Assembly: GCA_945787595.1 (NCBI GenBank)
Contig: CALZJV010000033.1
Coordinates: 1-44,097 of the forward strand
Reading direction: 5' to 3'
DNA: 44,097 nucleotides
DNA from: an uncultured Desulfobacterales bacterium
GTDB taxonomy: Bacteria > Desulfobacterota > Desulfobacteria > Desulfobacterales > JAFDCJ01
The translations under genes and the position numbers were made by a program. Within the stretch, counting starts at the first letter, position 1. Every line of letters begins with the position of its first letter. Positions 7,948-16,969 of this stretch are shown one piece after another. Under the pieces are notes generated by a model. The model saw only the letters and a program-made list of their open reading frames with translations. It did not search any database and was not told the DNA's origin.

Positions 7948-9705
7948 ATGAACGAAGATACTGTTGATAAAAAAGCCTTGGAGCGCTTCGAAAAACTGCG
8001 GCAGAAACGGCTGCAAATCCTGGCGTTGCCTCCAAAAAAGGCAATGAACACCATAATGGAAGATCCCCAGCCTGCCGCCCTGGTGCATTCGTTTCCCGAA
8101 CAGGATTTCTATTTTTTGATCCATGACATCGGCGCTGAAGATTCGCTGCCCCTGCTGACCCTGGCATCAAACAGGCAGTGGGAGCATATCGTCGATCTGG
8201 AGATCTGGCGCAAAGATCAAATCGATGTTGGATCCGTATCGCGCTGGCTAAGCTTATTGCTTGAAGCCGACCCTAAACGCTTTACCCGCTGGTTTCTGGA
8301 AGAAAAATTAGAATTTATTGAATTTTACCTGTTTAAAAGCATTGAAGTCAGGGTGAAAGAGCACGATCAGGATCCCTCCGATTTCGGCAAGGGTTTTGTC
8401 ACACTTGACAATGTCTATTATTTTCGAATCGTGGAGCAACCGGTTGCAAACGATCAGGGCGATTTTACCGAAGAGCAGCGTAAAAAATTCATTTCGCAGC
8501 TCTGCGAGCATCTGGCGAACTATGACCACAAACTGTATCAGAGTGTTCTGATAGAAGCCACTCACCTAATCCCGGCTGAAACTGAAGAAGACTGTTATCA
8601 CCGGCGCAATGTGCGTCTGGCTGAAAAGGGATTTCTGCCCTTTGACGAGGCTATCGGCGTTTATCAGCCGATCAACCCGCGGGATCTTACAAAACAGAGC
8701 CCCAAGTTAATTTCGCGTTCCGCAGATCGGCCATCACTGCTGCCGGTGTCCCAATACCCCATCCGGATGCTGAAAGAAGACAATCACCTCACCCGTGCCC
8801 TGACTGCCATTGAACCCCGGGACGTACTGACCCAAATTCAGGCGGAGTTTGCCAATCTGTGCAACCAGATCATTGTTGCCGATCATAAAACGATTCGCGA
8901 GCGGGAAGAACTGCGTGAGATTGTCAAGAAAACCTGCGGCTATATCAGCATCGGCCTGGAACGATTGGCGCAGGATAAATCGGGGATTGATCCCCATAAA
9001 TCTGCTGCATTGATTACCAGATACCCCCTATCACAAATTTTCAAAGTCGGATTCGGCGGCGCGTTGAACCTGAAATGGCGGGCCGAGAAATGGCTCTCCC
9101 AATGCTGGTTTGCCCGCAACGAATTGCGGCTGACCTTCTGGGGCGAACAATGGCTGGGGGTGCTTGGCGGGCTGCTGCTCAAAAAGCCTCTGTTTTATGA
9201 TAATTACAAAACCGGGGTTCTTTACCGGGAATTTACCTCTCTGGAGGATATCGAGGCCATGGAAGATATCTTCAACCAGGTAAAAGCCGTAGATGACCTG
9301 CTGTCTTTAATGCCCATCGATCTTGAGCGACCTTCATCTTACGGATTTTTGACCTACAAAAACCTGATCCTGACCCGGTGGGCCGCTCACTATCTCAAAT
9401 TTCAGGGAAATAAGCTGAAGCCTCTCGACCTGAAGACATTCAAACCTTTCATTGAAAATCTGCTGCCCGGACATCCGGATTCCGGTATCGGAAAATCACG
9501 AAAAATACCCCCGGTGATGAAAAGCCGATTTTTAAACTGGCTGGCAGAAAACACCGGCCTGAGGGATTTTGAGATAACCGAACGGCTCGGCGGAGTCCTG
9601 GAAAATCTTTTTGAAGAGATCGAAAGCGAATTGGGCAACGTGGCCGTTGAAGACCTTGAACCTCGATATGTACACCTGTTTTTGCTGGCAGAAAAGAAAA
9701 AATAG
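7948..9705 (+). CDS. DUF6178-family protein, function unknown
   Basis: A 585-residue soluble, mostly helical protein without signal peptide or membrane segment. I recognise the wording (DFYFLIHDIGAEDSLPLL, ASNRQWEHIVDLEIW, a central GLERLAQ region, C-terminal LEPRYVHLFL) as the long conserved protein labelled DUF6178 in Desulfobacterota; no function is established. HIVDLEIWRKD (about 79-89) is acidic and aromatic-rich and may be an interaction surface. The start at 7948 begins MNEDTVDKKALERFEKLR, outside the upstream repeat. No good ribosome-binding site is visible. The gene stands alone between AmpG and a lipoprotein gene, so context gives little help. Confidence 0.68.
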   Translation: MNEDTVDKKALERFEKLRQKRLQILALPPKKAMNTIMEDPQPAALVHSFPEQDFYFLIHDIGAEDSLPLLTLASNRQWEHIVDLEIWRKDQIDVGSVSRWLSLLLEADPKRFTRWFLEEKLEFIEFYLFKSIEVRVKEHDQDPSDFGKGFVTLDNVYYFRIVEQPVANDQGDFTEEQRKKFISQLCEHLANYDHKLYQSVLIEATHLIPAETEEDCYHRRNVRLAEKGFLPFDEAIGVYQPINPRDLTKQSPKLISRSADRPSLLPVSQYPIRMLKEDNHLTRALTAIEPRDVLTQIQAEFANLCNQIIVADHKTIREREELREIVKKTCGYISIGLERLAQDKSGIDPHKSAALITRYPLSQIFKVGFGGALNLKWRAEKWLSQCWFARNELRLTFWGEQWLGVLGGLLLKKPLFYDNYKTGVLYREFTSLEDIEAMEDIFNQVKAVDDLLSLMPIDLERPSSYGFLTYKNLILTRWAAHYLKFQGNKLKPLDLKTFKPFIENLLPGHPDSGIGKSRKIPPVMKSRFLNWLAENTGLRDFEITERLGGVLENLFEEIESELGNVAVEDLEPRYVHLFLLAEKKK

Positions 9706-9867
9706 GCAAATAGTCCCTAGAAAAATCAGAATTGGGACAAATATCCCTTGATTTATCAAAATATTTCCTATAATAATTCAAGGCGGCTATAATAGTTTGT
9801 ATCGATAGTAGTTGCTGAATTTTATTCATCGTCCCCATTCCCATCAATCTATTACTGGAGGTCGGAA

Positions 9868-10188
9868 ATGATCAAATTTAAATCAACGCTGAATTTTGTG
9901 ATTGTGTTCTCTGCGCTTTTTGGACTGGTATTTGTCATTGGATGCGGAACCTCGGCAGAAAAGCAGGCGATGTCAGATTATTTAAAGCTGTACAACGACT
10001 CTGTCAATGAATACTCTGCAGCAGACGATAGCAAGAGAGCCGGGCTGAAAGAAAAATTAGATACTTTGAAAGGCAAATGGTGGGAAATTAAAATTGAAAT
10101 GGATGGCCAGGTCACTCCTCAGGCTTTAGATGAACTTGAAAAAGAATTCGAAAAAATTACGAAAAAATATGTCTCATTGACTAGTTAA
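9868..10188 (+). CDS. Small predicted lipoprotein
   Basis: A 106-residue protein with a lipoprotein signal: basic MIKFKS, a hydrophobic core, then the lipobox FVIGC (Cys at about 28). The mature part (about 78 residues) is charged and helical and contains LKEKLDTLKGKWWEIKIEMD, likely one or two amphipathic helices. GGAGGTCGG sits 4-10 nt before the ATG. I do not recognise a family. It is expected to be anchored in the inner or outer membrane; residue +2 is Gly, not the Asp typical of inner-membrane retention. Confidence 0.72.
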   Translation: MIKFKSTLNFVIVFSALFGLVFVIGCGTSAEKQAMSDYLKLYNDSVNEYSAADDSKRAGLKEKLDTLKGKWWEIKIEMDGQVTPQALDELEKEFEKITKKYVSLTS

Positions 10189-10249
10189 TCAAAGAATTTA
10201 GCACTTTCCGTCACCTGTCTGTGGCCGGCAGCAAATTATGCGGTTCTCA

Positions 10250-11797
10250 TCAAACCCCTTTCTTAACTGATGGAAACAATAGTGCATTGGTGTGCGGCAA
10301 AAACTTTGCGGCACTGAAGCGGTTCATGAATTCCTGGTTGACGTTTAGCTCCAGGTAGGTGATGCGGTCGCGAATTTCGTCGATTTCTTTCAGAAAATCA
10401 ACCGAAGTGAGCGCCAGAGCTGCACCCTCAAGAGAACTGTTTCCCAGCGGTTTGTATCTGCCCAGGGGGAGGTCCGGCAGCATACCGATAGCGATGGCCG
10501 CGCGTGGATTAATGAAGGAGCCGAAGGTTCCGCCAACAAAAAATGAGCTTAAATCTTTCAGCGTTATACCGACTGAAGTGGTAATCGTCTCTAAAATCGT
10601 ATACATGGCAGCTTTGGATCGAATGAGGCTGTCAAGATCCGCCTGGCTGATGGTCAGTTCCGATCCGGTGGCCGACTTATCGGCCGGGACAACCACCAGG
10701 TGCGCAAGGCCGTCAATTTGTTTGAGATGTTTGCCGCACGCAACAGGAACAAATTTGCCGCGAATGTCGATCATCTCCGACAGAAAAAGCGCAGCGGCCA
10801 ATTCGATGATCCCGGAACCGCAGATACCTTTAGGGGACTCCCCCTCTATCGTATGAAGGTCGAACTCATGCGTATCCGGATCGATCGCAATCCGATCCAC
10901 CACACCCGGTCCCGCCAGCATGCCCATTTTCGTCATCCCGCCTTCCAGGGCCGGGCCGGCGGCTCCGGCACAGGCGATCAGCCAGTTTTCGTTACCCACA
11001 ACAACCTCGGCGTTTGTTCCCACATCAACCAAAATAGCCTTATCCGACAGCCTGTGAAGACCGGCATAGAAAATGCCGGCAATCAGATCCCCACCAAAAT
11101 AGCTACCGACATTCGGAAAAATGAATACCCTGGCTCCGGCGTTCACCTGAATGCCAAGTTCTGCGGCCTTTAAAATTCCGGGTTGGTTGATCACCGGTAT
11201 ATAAGGCTCGCGAATGATCCAGCGGGGATCTATCCCCATAAACAGATGGGTCATGGCCGTGTTTCCAGCCACCGTGATGGTATAGATGTCCCGTGGTTCA
11301 AGCCGGCATGAGCGGCACAGATCTTGAACAGTTTGGTTCAATCCCTTAATAATAAGCTCATTAAGGCGTTTCAACCCGCCGGAGGTCTCTGCAAAATGAA
11401 TGCGAACCAGAATATCCGGCCCGACAGCCAACTGGGGGTTGTCAAATCCGGACTGGCCCAATATGCGGCCATCGGACAGGTCCAAAAGTCGCAAAACAAC
11501 TTTGGTGGTGCCCAGATCGACTGCCAGACCGGCAAACGGGCGGGGATCATCGACCCCAGTGATTCCGGTCACCAACCAGCGGTGTCGGTCTTTATAAAGA
11601 ATGCAGCGTACGTTATATTCCCATTTCCGCAGGAGATCCGGCAGCTTTTTTAGCAAACCAAGGTCAAGATGAACGGCATCGGTTTGAAGGCCGGTTTTTA
11701 AAGCTGAAATAAGACGGTCGGTGTCTGCAGTGTTGTCCTGTAGCGTTGGTTTTGCAAGCGTGACCGTGCGAACCCAGGGAGAATTTGTTTTGTTCAT
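10250..11797 (-). CDS. RACo-like ASKHA ATPase lacking the N-terminal 2Fe-2S domain
   Basis: A 515-residue protein of the RACo/RamA type, which uses ATP to drive reductive reactivation of Co(II) corrinoid proteins to Co(I). The actin-like ATPase motifs are in order: GLAVDLGTTKVVLRLLD (about 88-104), VAGNTAMTHLFMGID, AILVDVGTNAEVVVG (phosphate 2) and FVGGTFGSFINP (adenosine). Full RACo proteins begin with a ferredoxin-like [2Fe-2S] domain with four Cys. Here the N-terminus starts at the linker (TLAKPTLQDNTADTDRL), and the first 60 residues have no Cys. Electrons would have to come from a separate protein, or this is a specialised paralogue. It is last in the minus-strand block from cooC; no corrinoid protein gene is visible nearby. 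The ATG at 11797 has no clear ribosome-binding site. Confidence 0.8.
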   Translation of the reverse strand: MNKTNSPWVRTVTLAKPTLQDNTADTDRLISALKTGLQTDAVHLDLGLLKKLPDLLRKWEYNVRCILYKDRHRWLVTGITGVDDPRPFAGLAVDLGTTKVVLRLLDLSDGRILGQSGFDNPQLAVGPDILVRIHFAETSGGLKRLNELIIKGLNQTVQDLCRSCRLEPRDIYTITVAGNTAMTHLFMGIDPRWIIREPYIPVINQPGILKAAELGIQVNAGARVFIFPNVGSYFGGDLIAGIFYAGLHRLSDKAILVDVGTNAEVVVGNENWLIACAGAAGPALEGGMTKMGMLAGPGVVDRIAIDPDTHEFDLHTIEGESPKGICGSGIIELAAALFLSEMIDIRGKFVPVACGKHLKQIDGLAHLVVVPADKSATGSELTISQADLDSLIRSKAAMYTILETITTSVGITLKDLSSFFVGGTFGSFINPRAAIAIGMLPDLPLGRYKPLGNSSLEGAALALTSVDFLKEIDEIRDRITYLELNVNQEFMNRFSAAKFLPHTNALLFPSVKKGV

Positions 11798-11829
11798 TAA
11801 TTTTTTTAACTTGTGAATTTCGTAACAGG

Positions 11830-11998
11830 TCAGCCACTAAGGCACTAAATCACAAAGATTGTAATTTTAATTGAGAAAATGAGCTAAAATTTAAAATGAA
11901 CTAAAATTGTGGTATTCTGTCAATTTTTTAAAAACAGATAGAGCGTAGCGTTTCCTTAATTTTAGACATTTTAGGCAATTTAGCTCACTTTAGGCATT
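11830..11998. repeat. CAGCCACTAAG repeat and AT-rich foldback
   Basis: TCAGCCACTAAGGCACTAAA (from about 11830) matches similar copies at 4199 and 38213. It is followed by an AT-rich foldback: AAAATGAGCTAAAATTTAAA (about 11876-11895) against AATTTAGCTCACTTTAGGCA (about 11977-11996). It separates the sirtuin and RACo-like genes. Confidence 0.55.
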
Positions 11999-12071
11999 TG
12001 TTTATTCCGCTATATCAGCCTGCTATAACAAGGGGCTGAAGCAAAGATAAATATGACAAAGCAGAATTAGA

Positions 12072-12806
12072 CTAATCCATCGCTTCCATAATTTGATTCA
12101 TCACCTCTCCGGCTTTACCCATGATCAGGTAGTCGCTGATTTCATGGGTTAACGGGGTTCTTTCCGGGTTGATCTCGACGATTTTAGCGCCGTTATCTTT
12201 GGCGATGACCGGAATCATGGCTGCTGGTTGAGCCCCGGCGGAGGCGCCGACCACCAGCATCAGATCACAATCGGTGGCGGCCTGCCTAGAGCGCCACATC
12301 GCTTCGGCGGGGATCATTTCACCATAAAAGACGATATCCGGCCGCAGAATTCCGCCGCATGCACAGCGGGGCGGAATCTCGGAGATATCCACTTTGCGGG
12401 TTTCATATTTTTTGTTGCAGTCCATACACCTTTGCCAGGCAAAACTGCCGTGGAATTCAATCACATCGCTGTTGCCGGCCGCCTGGTGGAGTCCGTCGAT
12501 ATTTTGAGTGATAATGGTCTTTAATTTATCTCGTGCTTCCAGTTTGGCCAGCCCCTTGTGGCCGTCATTGGGTTTGGCCCGATCCAAAATTTCTTTAAAT
12601 TCCTTGACAAGGATTCTCCAGACTTTTACGGGATCCCGCATGAACGCATCAATGGCGAATTCCATGGGATCATATCGTTCCCAGAGTCCCCCCTTTCCCC
12701 GGAAAGGCGGAATTCCGCTTTCTACAGAAATACCGGCGCCTGTCAATGCCGCCACATTCCCGGCAGCAGCCAGATCTTCCGCCGCTTTTTTTATGAGTTC
12801 ATCCAT
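12072..12806 (-). CDS. NAD-dependent protein deacylase (sirtuin)
   Basis: A 244-residue Sir2/CobB-type enzyme that removes acyl groups from lysine using NAD+, giving O-acyl-ADP-ribose and nicotinamide. Visible are the NAD motifs GAGISVESGIPPFRG (23-37) and TQNIDGLHQAAGN (100-112), the catalytic His in FHGSF (His119), and a zinc ribbon with Cys127, Cys130, Cys148 and Cys150. The third Cys pair is CxC rather than CxxC. The NAD-binding segment reads VVGASAGAQPAA where VGTS is usual, a Thr-to-Ala change. The Tyr and Arg that select succinyl-lysine in Sirt5-type enzymes do not line up in VWRILVKEFKE, hinting at deacetylase rather than desuccinylase activity; this is by-eye alignment. GAGG lies 6-7 nt before the ATG. 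The same strand block holds an HDAC-type deacetylase. Confidence 0.9.
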   Translation of the reverse strand: MDELIKKAAEDLAAAGNVAALTGAGISVESGIPPFRGKGGLWERYDPMEFAIDAFMRDPVKVWRILVKEFKEILDRAKPNDGHKGLAKLEARDKLKTIITQNIDGLHQAAGNSDVIEFHGSFAWQRCMDCNKKYETRKVDISEIPPRCACGGILRPDIVFYGEMIPAEAMWRSRQAATDCDLMLVVGASAGAQPAAMIPVIAKDNGAKIVEINPERTPLTHEISDYLIMGKAGEVMNQIMEAMD

Positions 12807-12830
12807 GGGTACCTCGTATATGTTGAACCT

Positions 12831-13245
12831 AGGTTGAACGGTTCAAGGTTCAACGTTCTGGGTTGAAAAAACCCTAACAGCAAATATCAAAGGGATTCTG
12901 TCTTCATCGTGTTTATAAAGCCGTTTCACCCAATGATGAAGGAAATTCTGAATTGGGAAAATATCAATCAACTTTATACCCTTTACCTTCTACCACCGAC
13001 CCTATACCTTACGCCTTGTGCCCTTTTTGCCCGCACCTCGTAACTATTATCAGAAGACAGAAAACAGAGGCCAGATGACAGATCGCACGGCTGGATCATT
13101 CCCGCAACCTGCAACCCGCAACTTTTTATCAGAGGACAGAAAGCAGAGGTCAGATGTTGGAAAACAGAGTTATTTTCTGTCACCTCCGCACTTCAATGTC
13201 TGTCATCTGTCTTCCGTCCTCTGTCATCTGCTCTAACCCGCAACC
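12831..13245. repeat. Repeat-filled gap: GGTTCAAC, CAGAAGACAGA and rCTGTCATCTG families
   Basis: This 440-bp gap carries GGTTCAAGGTTCAACGTTCT (about 12840), then runs of CCTATACCTTACGCC type, then CAGAAGACAGAAAACAGAGG (about 13051) and CAGAGGACAGAAAGCAGAGG (about 13131). The opposite-orientation partners TGTCATCTGTCTTCCGTCC and TCTGTCATCTG occur at about 13201-13230. No gene can be supported here. Confidence 0.7.
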
Positions 13246-13250
13246 CGACC

Positions 13251-14090
13251 TTATATTTCAAACACCATGTCACTGGTCACCCCAACACACTCGAGCTTAA
13301 GTCCTTTTGCAGCAATCCGGCCCCGGCAATCTTTGACGATTTTTTCCATTTGCCGATCGGTACGTTCCTGGTTTAAATGAAACAGACCCAGTTTTTTCAC
13401 GCCGGCTTTTTGGGCCATATCCAACACATCGGTGTACACGGAGTGCCCCCATTCGATAAACGTTTTATATTCCCGCGGGGTGTATTCGGCATCATGGATA
13501 AGAAGATCGGCGCCAGCGGCAAATTCAAGATAATCGTCGAAAGCCAAACCTCCGGGATGGATATAACCCAGCTCATTATCGGTTAAAAATACAAAACTTC
13601 GACCATTTTCAACGAACTTATACCCGCTACCGCCGTTTGGATGACTGAGTGCAATCGGCATGACGCTGACCGAACCGATTTCAAACTCCAGCGGGCATGC
13701 ATCCGGATAAGATAGTTGCGCGGTGATATCTGAATATTTTACCGGGAAGTAGGGAGCCGCCATTAATTTGGACAGTATGATTTCCACAAATTTACTATGA
13801 TACGGGCAGCGGTGCATATGAATGCGGGAGCTTTTGAAATGCAGCGGTTTGAAAAACGGAAAGCCCATTAAATGGTCCCAATGAGCATGGGTGAAAATAA
13901 AATGGAAATCACGGCCATTTTCCTCCGCCAGTTGGTTGCCCAATCTTCGAATGCCGGTACCGGCGTCAATAATTATAATATCGCCGCTTTTCGTCCGGAT
14001 TTCCAAACAGGTTGTGTCTCCGCCGTATTTCAAATATTCTTTGCCTGATACCGGTATGGATCCTCTGGAGCCCCAGATTTTAATTATCAT
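13251..14090 (-). CDS. Metallo-beta-lactamase-fold hydrolase
   Basis: A 279-residue protein beginning MIIKIWGSRGSIPVSG, an opening typical of a phosphodiesterase-like branch of the MBL fold. The metal site HAHWDH is at 68-73; further ligands are likely in ALSHPNGG, FLTDNE and LIHDAEY. The C-terminal FHLNQERTDRQM includes the late His. A dinuclear metal site hydrolysing a phosphodiester is expected; the substrate is unknown. The ATG at 14090 is chosen over one 7 codons upstream because AAAGGA precedes it by 6 nt and it gives the family N-terminus. It follows prmA on the same strand after a repeat-containing gap of about 110 bp. Confidence 0.82.
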   Translation of the reverse strand: MIIKIWGSRGSIPVSGKEYLKYGGDTTCLEIRTKSGDIIIIDAGTGIRRLGNQLAEENGRDFHFIFTHAHWDHLMGFPFFKPLHFKSSRIHMHRCPYHSKFVEIILSKLMAAPYFPVKYSDITAQLSYPDACPLEFEIGSVSVMPIALSHPNGGSGYKFVENGRSFVFLTDNELGYIHPGGLAFDDYLEFAAGADLLIHDAEYTPREYKTFIEWGHSVYTDVLDMAQKAGVKKLGLFHLNQERTDRQMEKIVKDCRGRIAAKGLKLECVGVTSDMVFEI

Positions 14091-14152
14091 GTTTATCCTT
14101 TGATCCACCACGGACGGCTCATCCGCATGCGGCTTAGCATTTTACGAAATGA

Positions 14153-14207
14153 TTAAATTACAAATTACAAAACACAAATATTCAATATTCAATTCCGGTT
14201 TATCCGG
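14153..14207 (-). repeat. Dispersed repeat CCGGAATTGAAnATTGAA, copy 1
   Basis: Read on the minus strand: AACCCGGATAAACCGGAATT, then GAATATTGAATATTTGTG. Near copies in plus orientation are at 19328-19372 and 24209-24262. This copy overlaps the 3' end of prmA by a few bases. Confidence 0.7.
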
Positions 14208-15072
14208 GTTGCTCCATCTTTCCGTAAAACGTATGCCAGATGCCTTCACGGGCCCACTGCTTCAAAATATTGACTGGATAGCGCGCAAGGCTGTCGGCAA
14301 TATCTTTTGCTTCACTGCGCAAAAGACCTGAGAGAATGAATTTTTTTTTATCAAGAAATCCTTTGGCGTGAATCAAACGCCGCATGACATCATAATGGAT
14401 GTTGGCAATTAAAAGATCCGCCGGATATGCGATAACATCTTCGGCTTTGGCCTGTACAATTACCACCCGATCTTCCAATTGGTTCAGTTGCACATTTCTT
14501 GCGGCGGTCCTTGCCGCCAATAAATTCAGATCAACCGCAACAACACGTTTACTTCCCAGTCGGGCGGCGGCCAGGGACAACAGGCCGGTTCCGGTTCCAA
14601 GATCCAGCACCGTTCTGATTTGTTTTGAACAAGCTGCTGTCTCGAGGGCTTCGAGACAGTCACGGGTAGTCGGATGGGTTCCCGTACCGAAGACCAGACC
14701 CGGATCCAGCAAGATTGTTGTTTTATCGTCGCCGGTCCGGCCTTGGCCGGACTCCCAGGCGGGCGTTATGCGGAATCGCCCATGCTCAAAAGTGCTGAAA
14801 ACTTCTCCCAGCCATTGATCGTAAGACATCTCATAGCTGTCAACGTAACTCAATTGGCACTGGTGACACAAGAGGTCTTTGATTTGCCGGGAAGCCGGAC
14901 TTGAGAAAAATAAAAAGGAATCATCATCTTCTTGCCAGGTGCCGATAAAGTTATCCTGGAACATCCCGCCGGCAGCCTTCAGACGTCCCTTAAGGTAGTA
15001 AATATAAAGATCCCGACCGGGACCGGTGCTGATCTTTCTCGGATTAATCGGGTGCCCCCGGATGTGGTTCAT
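14200..15072 (-). CDS. prmA: Ribosomal protein L11 methyltransferase-like protein
   Basis: A 290-residue SAM-dependent methyltransferase of PrmA type, which trimethylates ribosomal protein L11 (and sometimes other targets). The N-terminal substrate domain is about 1-120. LDPGLVFGTGTHPTTRDCLE (about 121-140) is the PrmA signature. The SAM motif VLDLGTGTGLLSLAAARLG follows (about 157-175), then VVAVDLN and the catalytic-domain LLIANIHYDVM, where PrmA usually has NIxxxxL. The ATG at 15072 lies inside the end of the upstream CBS gene (29-bp overlap), indicating coupled translation. A TTG at 15090 would add six residues. Confidence 0.82.
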   Translation of the reverse strand: MNHIRGHPINPRKISTGPGRDLYIYYLKGRLKAAGGMFQDNFIGTWQEDDDSFLFFSSPASRQIKDLLCHQCQLSYVDSYEMSYDQWLGEVFSTFEHGRFRITPAWESGQGRTGDDKTTILLDPGLVFGTGTHPTTRDCLEALETAACSKQIRTVLDLGTGTGLLSLAAARLGSKRVVAVDLNLLAARTAARNVQLNQLEDRVVIVQAKAEDVIAYPADLLIANIHYDVMRRLIHAKGFLDKKKFILSGLLRSEAKDIADSLARYPVNILKQWAREGIWHTFYGKMEQPG

Positions 15073-15736
15073 TTTTTGGCAACTGGTCAAGATACCATTC
15101 CATGGGGTCCAGCAGGGTAAATCCCATATTCTTCAGTTTTTTCTTCACCTGAGCGACATTCTGGGTCAAAAGGTAAATAAAAACGGCACGCTTATTTTCA
15201 TCCCAATACCTGGCAACCAGCACACTGCCAAAGGAGATGTTTTCTTCGGTGATCAAATCCACAATTTTCTTCAGTTGACCGATTTTTTCTTCCACCAGAA
15301 TACACAAAAGTGTACCGGGTTCTCCGATTCCCAGTACATTGATGAAAGCATCGAGTAGATCGCGAACCGAGATAATTCCCTTAAGTTTATGGTCGTCATC
15401 GACCACAGGCAGTGCACCGACTTTTGAATTCTGGATCAGCAGCAGCGCATCCTGAATCGTATAGGTCGGAGAAATCGATATGGGATCTTTTGTCATAATA
15501 TCTTTGACTTTTAATTCAGAGACTTTTTCCTTTTCGCTGCTGTTTTCCATAAGAGATTTGTAAGGCAGGGCACTCCTGATATCCCGGTCCGTAATAATGC
15601 CGATGAGTCGCTGGTTTTTATCGATAATCGGAAGGTGGCGAATCTCGTTTTTCGCCAACAGTTCCTGGGCGTCAAAAATAGTTGCTTCTTGATCTACCGT
15701 GATGACCTTGCGGGTCATGGATCTGGAGACGAACAT
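15044..15736 (-). CDS. CBS-pair plus ACT-like regulatory protein (AcuB-like)
   Basis: A 230-residue cytoplasmic protein with two CBS motifs (about 7-62 and 76-130; HLPIIDKNQRLIGIITDRDI and ALPVVDDDHKLKGIISVRDL), then an ACT-like region (about 138-210, beginning GTLLCILVEEKIGQLKKIVD). This CBS-CBS-ACT order is that of Bacillus AcuB, encoded beside the HDAC-type AcuC. Here the HDAC gene lies just upstream on the same strand, so the pair is conserved. CBS pairs usually bind adenine nucleotides and ACT domains bind amino acids, so this is probably a metabolite sensor; its target is unknown. GGGGGA lies 5-6 nt before the ATG, and the 3' end overlaps prmA. Confidence 0.83.
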   Translation of the reverse strand: MFVSRSMTRKVITVDQEATIFDAQELLAKNEIRHLPIIDKNQRLIGIITDRDIRSALPYKSLMENSSEKEKVSELKVKDIMTKDPISISPTYTIQDALLLIQNSKVGALPVVDDDHKLKGIISVRDLLDAFINVLGIGEPGTLLCILVEEKIGQLKKIVDLITEENISFGSVLVARYWDENKRAVFIYLLTQNVAQVKKKLKNMGFTLLDPMEWYLDQLPKNEPHPGAPD

Positions 15737-15790
15737 ATTTTCCCCCTATCCCGGCTAAACCGGAAATGTGAAGTTTTCTTTGAAGGAGCT

Positions 15791-16741
15791 CTAAGCATTT
15801 AGCAAGATCTCCACGTGGTTCTTGGCTAGCTCCGGAAGCCGTTTTAATGAGTAGCCTCCTTCCAATATGGATATGACTCTTTCCTTTGAATAGAGCTTGC
15901 CCAATTCAACGATCTTTTGCATCATCCAGGAAAAACCTGCGGTGGATAATTGCATATCTGCCATTTCATCGTCTATGTGGGCATCGAAGCCGGCAGAGAC
16001 AAGAATGACTTCCGGTTTGAATTCCTCAAAAGCCGGAAGCAGGTCTTTTTGGATCAGGCGTTTATACTCGTCGTCCCCTTGGCCCGGCAATACCGGCGAG
16101 TTTTTGGTGTAACCCTGCCCGAAATCTTTTCCGCTTTCAAATTCTCGACCGGTGCCGGGGTAAGCAAAAGAGGGATGTTCGTGGATGGAATAATAGAAAA
16201 CCGTCGGGTCATTTTCGAAGATGTGCTGGGTCCCGTTGCCGTGATGAACATCGAAATCAACAATCCCCACGCGCTGGATGCTCCACTGGTTTTGCAGGTA
16301 TCGGGCGGCTATGGCGACGTTGTTGAAGTAGCAGAATCCCATGGCATTGCTAATTTCAGCATGATGTCCCGGTGGTCTGACTGCACAGAAGGCGTTGTCT
16401 AGTTCGCCTTCCATCACTCGACCGACAACATCCAGTATACCGCCGACAGCAAGCAATGAGGTTTCATACGTGTCACAGCACATTTGGTTGTCGGGTGTGT
16501 CAAAAACATTTTTGCCGGAAAGACAGGCCGTTTCAAAACGTCGGATATAAGATCCGGCATGGACCAATTCGATCCATTTCATATCCGCCGGGCGGCCCTC
16601 TATTAAAATGAGGCTGGAAAGTAACCCGGCTTCCTTAATGCCCCGATAGATACAGGCAAGCCTGTCCGGAACCTCCGGATGATAGTGGCCGGTCTTGTGC
16701 AACTGATACCTTTCATCATATAAAAAGCCGGTTTTTTTCAT
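15791..16741 (-). CDS. Histone-deacetylase-family (AcuC/HDAC-like) amidohydrolase
   Basis: A 316-residue zinc-dependent deacetylase-fold protein. Visible are HPEVPDRL at the N-terminus, RPPGHHAE (122-129, the catalytic His pair), the zinc site DFDVHHGNGT (162-171, with Asp164 and His166 as likely ligands), SAGFDAHIDD (third Asp ligand) and LEGGYSL (GGY loop) near the C-terminus. Members remove acetyl groups from proteins, polyamines or acetoin-pathway enzymes. The AcuB-like neighbour suggests the AcuC role, control of acetyl-CoA synthetase by deacetylation; this is inference, as no acs gene is in view. The ATG at 16741 has only a weak ribosome-binding site. Confidence 0.88.
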   Translation of the reverse strand: MKKTGFLYDERYQLHKTGHYHPEVPDRLACIYRGIKEAGLLSSLILIEGRPADMKWIELVHAGSYIRRFETACLSGKNVFDTPDNQMCCDTYETSLLAVGGILDVVGRVMEGELDNAFCAVRPPGHHAEISNAMGFCYFNNVAIAARYLQNQWSIQRVGIVDFDVHHGNGTQHIFENDPTVFYYSIHEHPSFAYPGTGREFESGKDFGQGYTKNSPVLPGQGDDEYKRLIQKDLLPAFEEFKPEVILVSAGFDAHIDDEMADMQLSTAGFSWMMQKIVELGKLYSKERVISILEGGYSLKRLPELAKNHVEILLNA

Positions 16742-16754
16742 AACGTCGCAACTC

Positions 16755-16965
16755 GCAGTCCTTCAACATAGCGCATAGAGCAAAGCGCAAAGTGCATAGC
16801 GCTGTTTAGGCGCTTAGTTGTGCTATATTTATAACATTTTTTCCTCAGTTTTTTTGGAATTACAACTGCCCAGAAAAAGTGTAGGATCCCAGAAATTTTT
16901 TTTGGTACAATCAGGATAAATCTATTCCGAAATGTAAACGCTATGCTCCATGCCCTATGCACCAT
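16755..16965. repeat. GCATAG-type degenerate repeats between cooC and the HDAC gene
   Basis: GCGCATAGAGCAAAGCGCAA (from about 16772) and GCTATGCTCCATGCCCTATG (from about 16940) are opposite-orientation members of the family seen at 19161-19282. No gene is visible in this gap. Confidence 0.6.
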
Positions 16966-16969
16966 GCCT

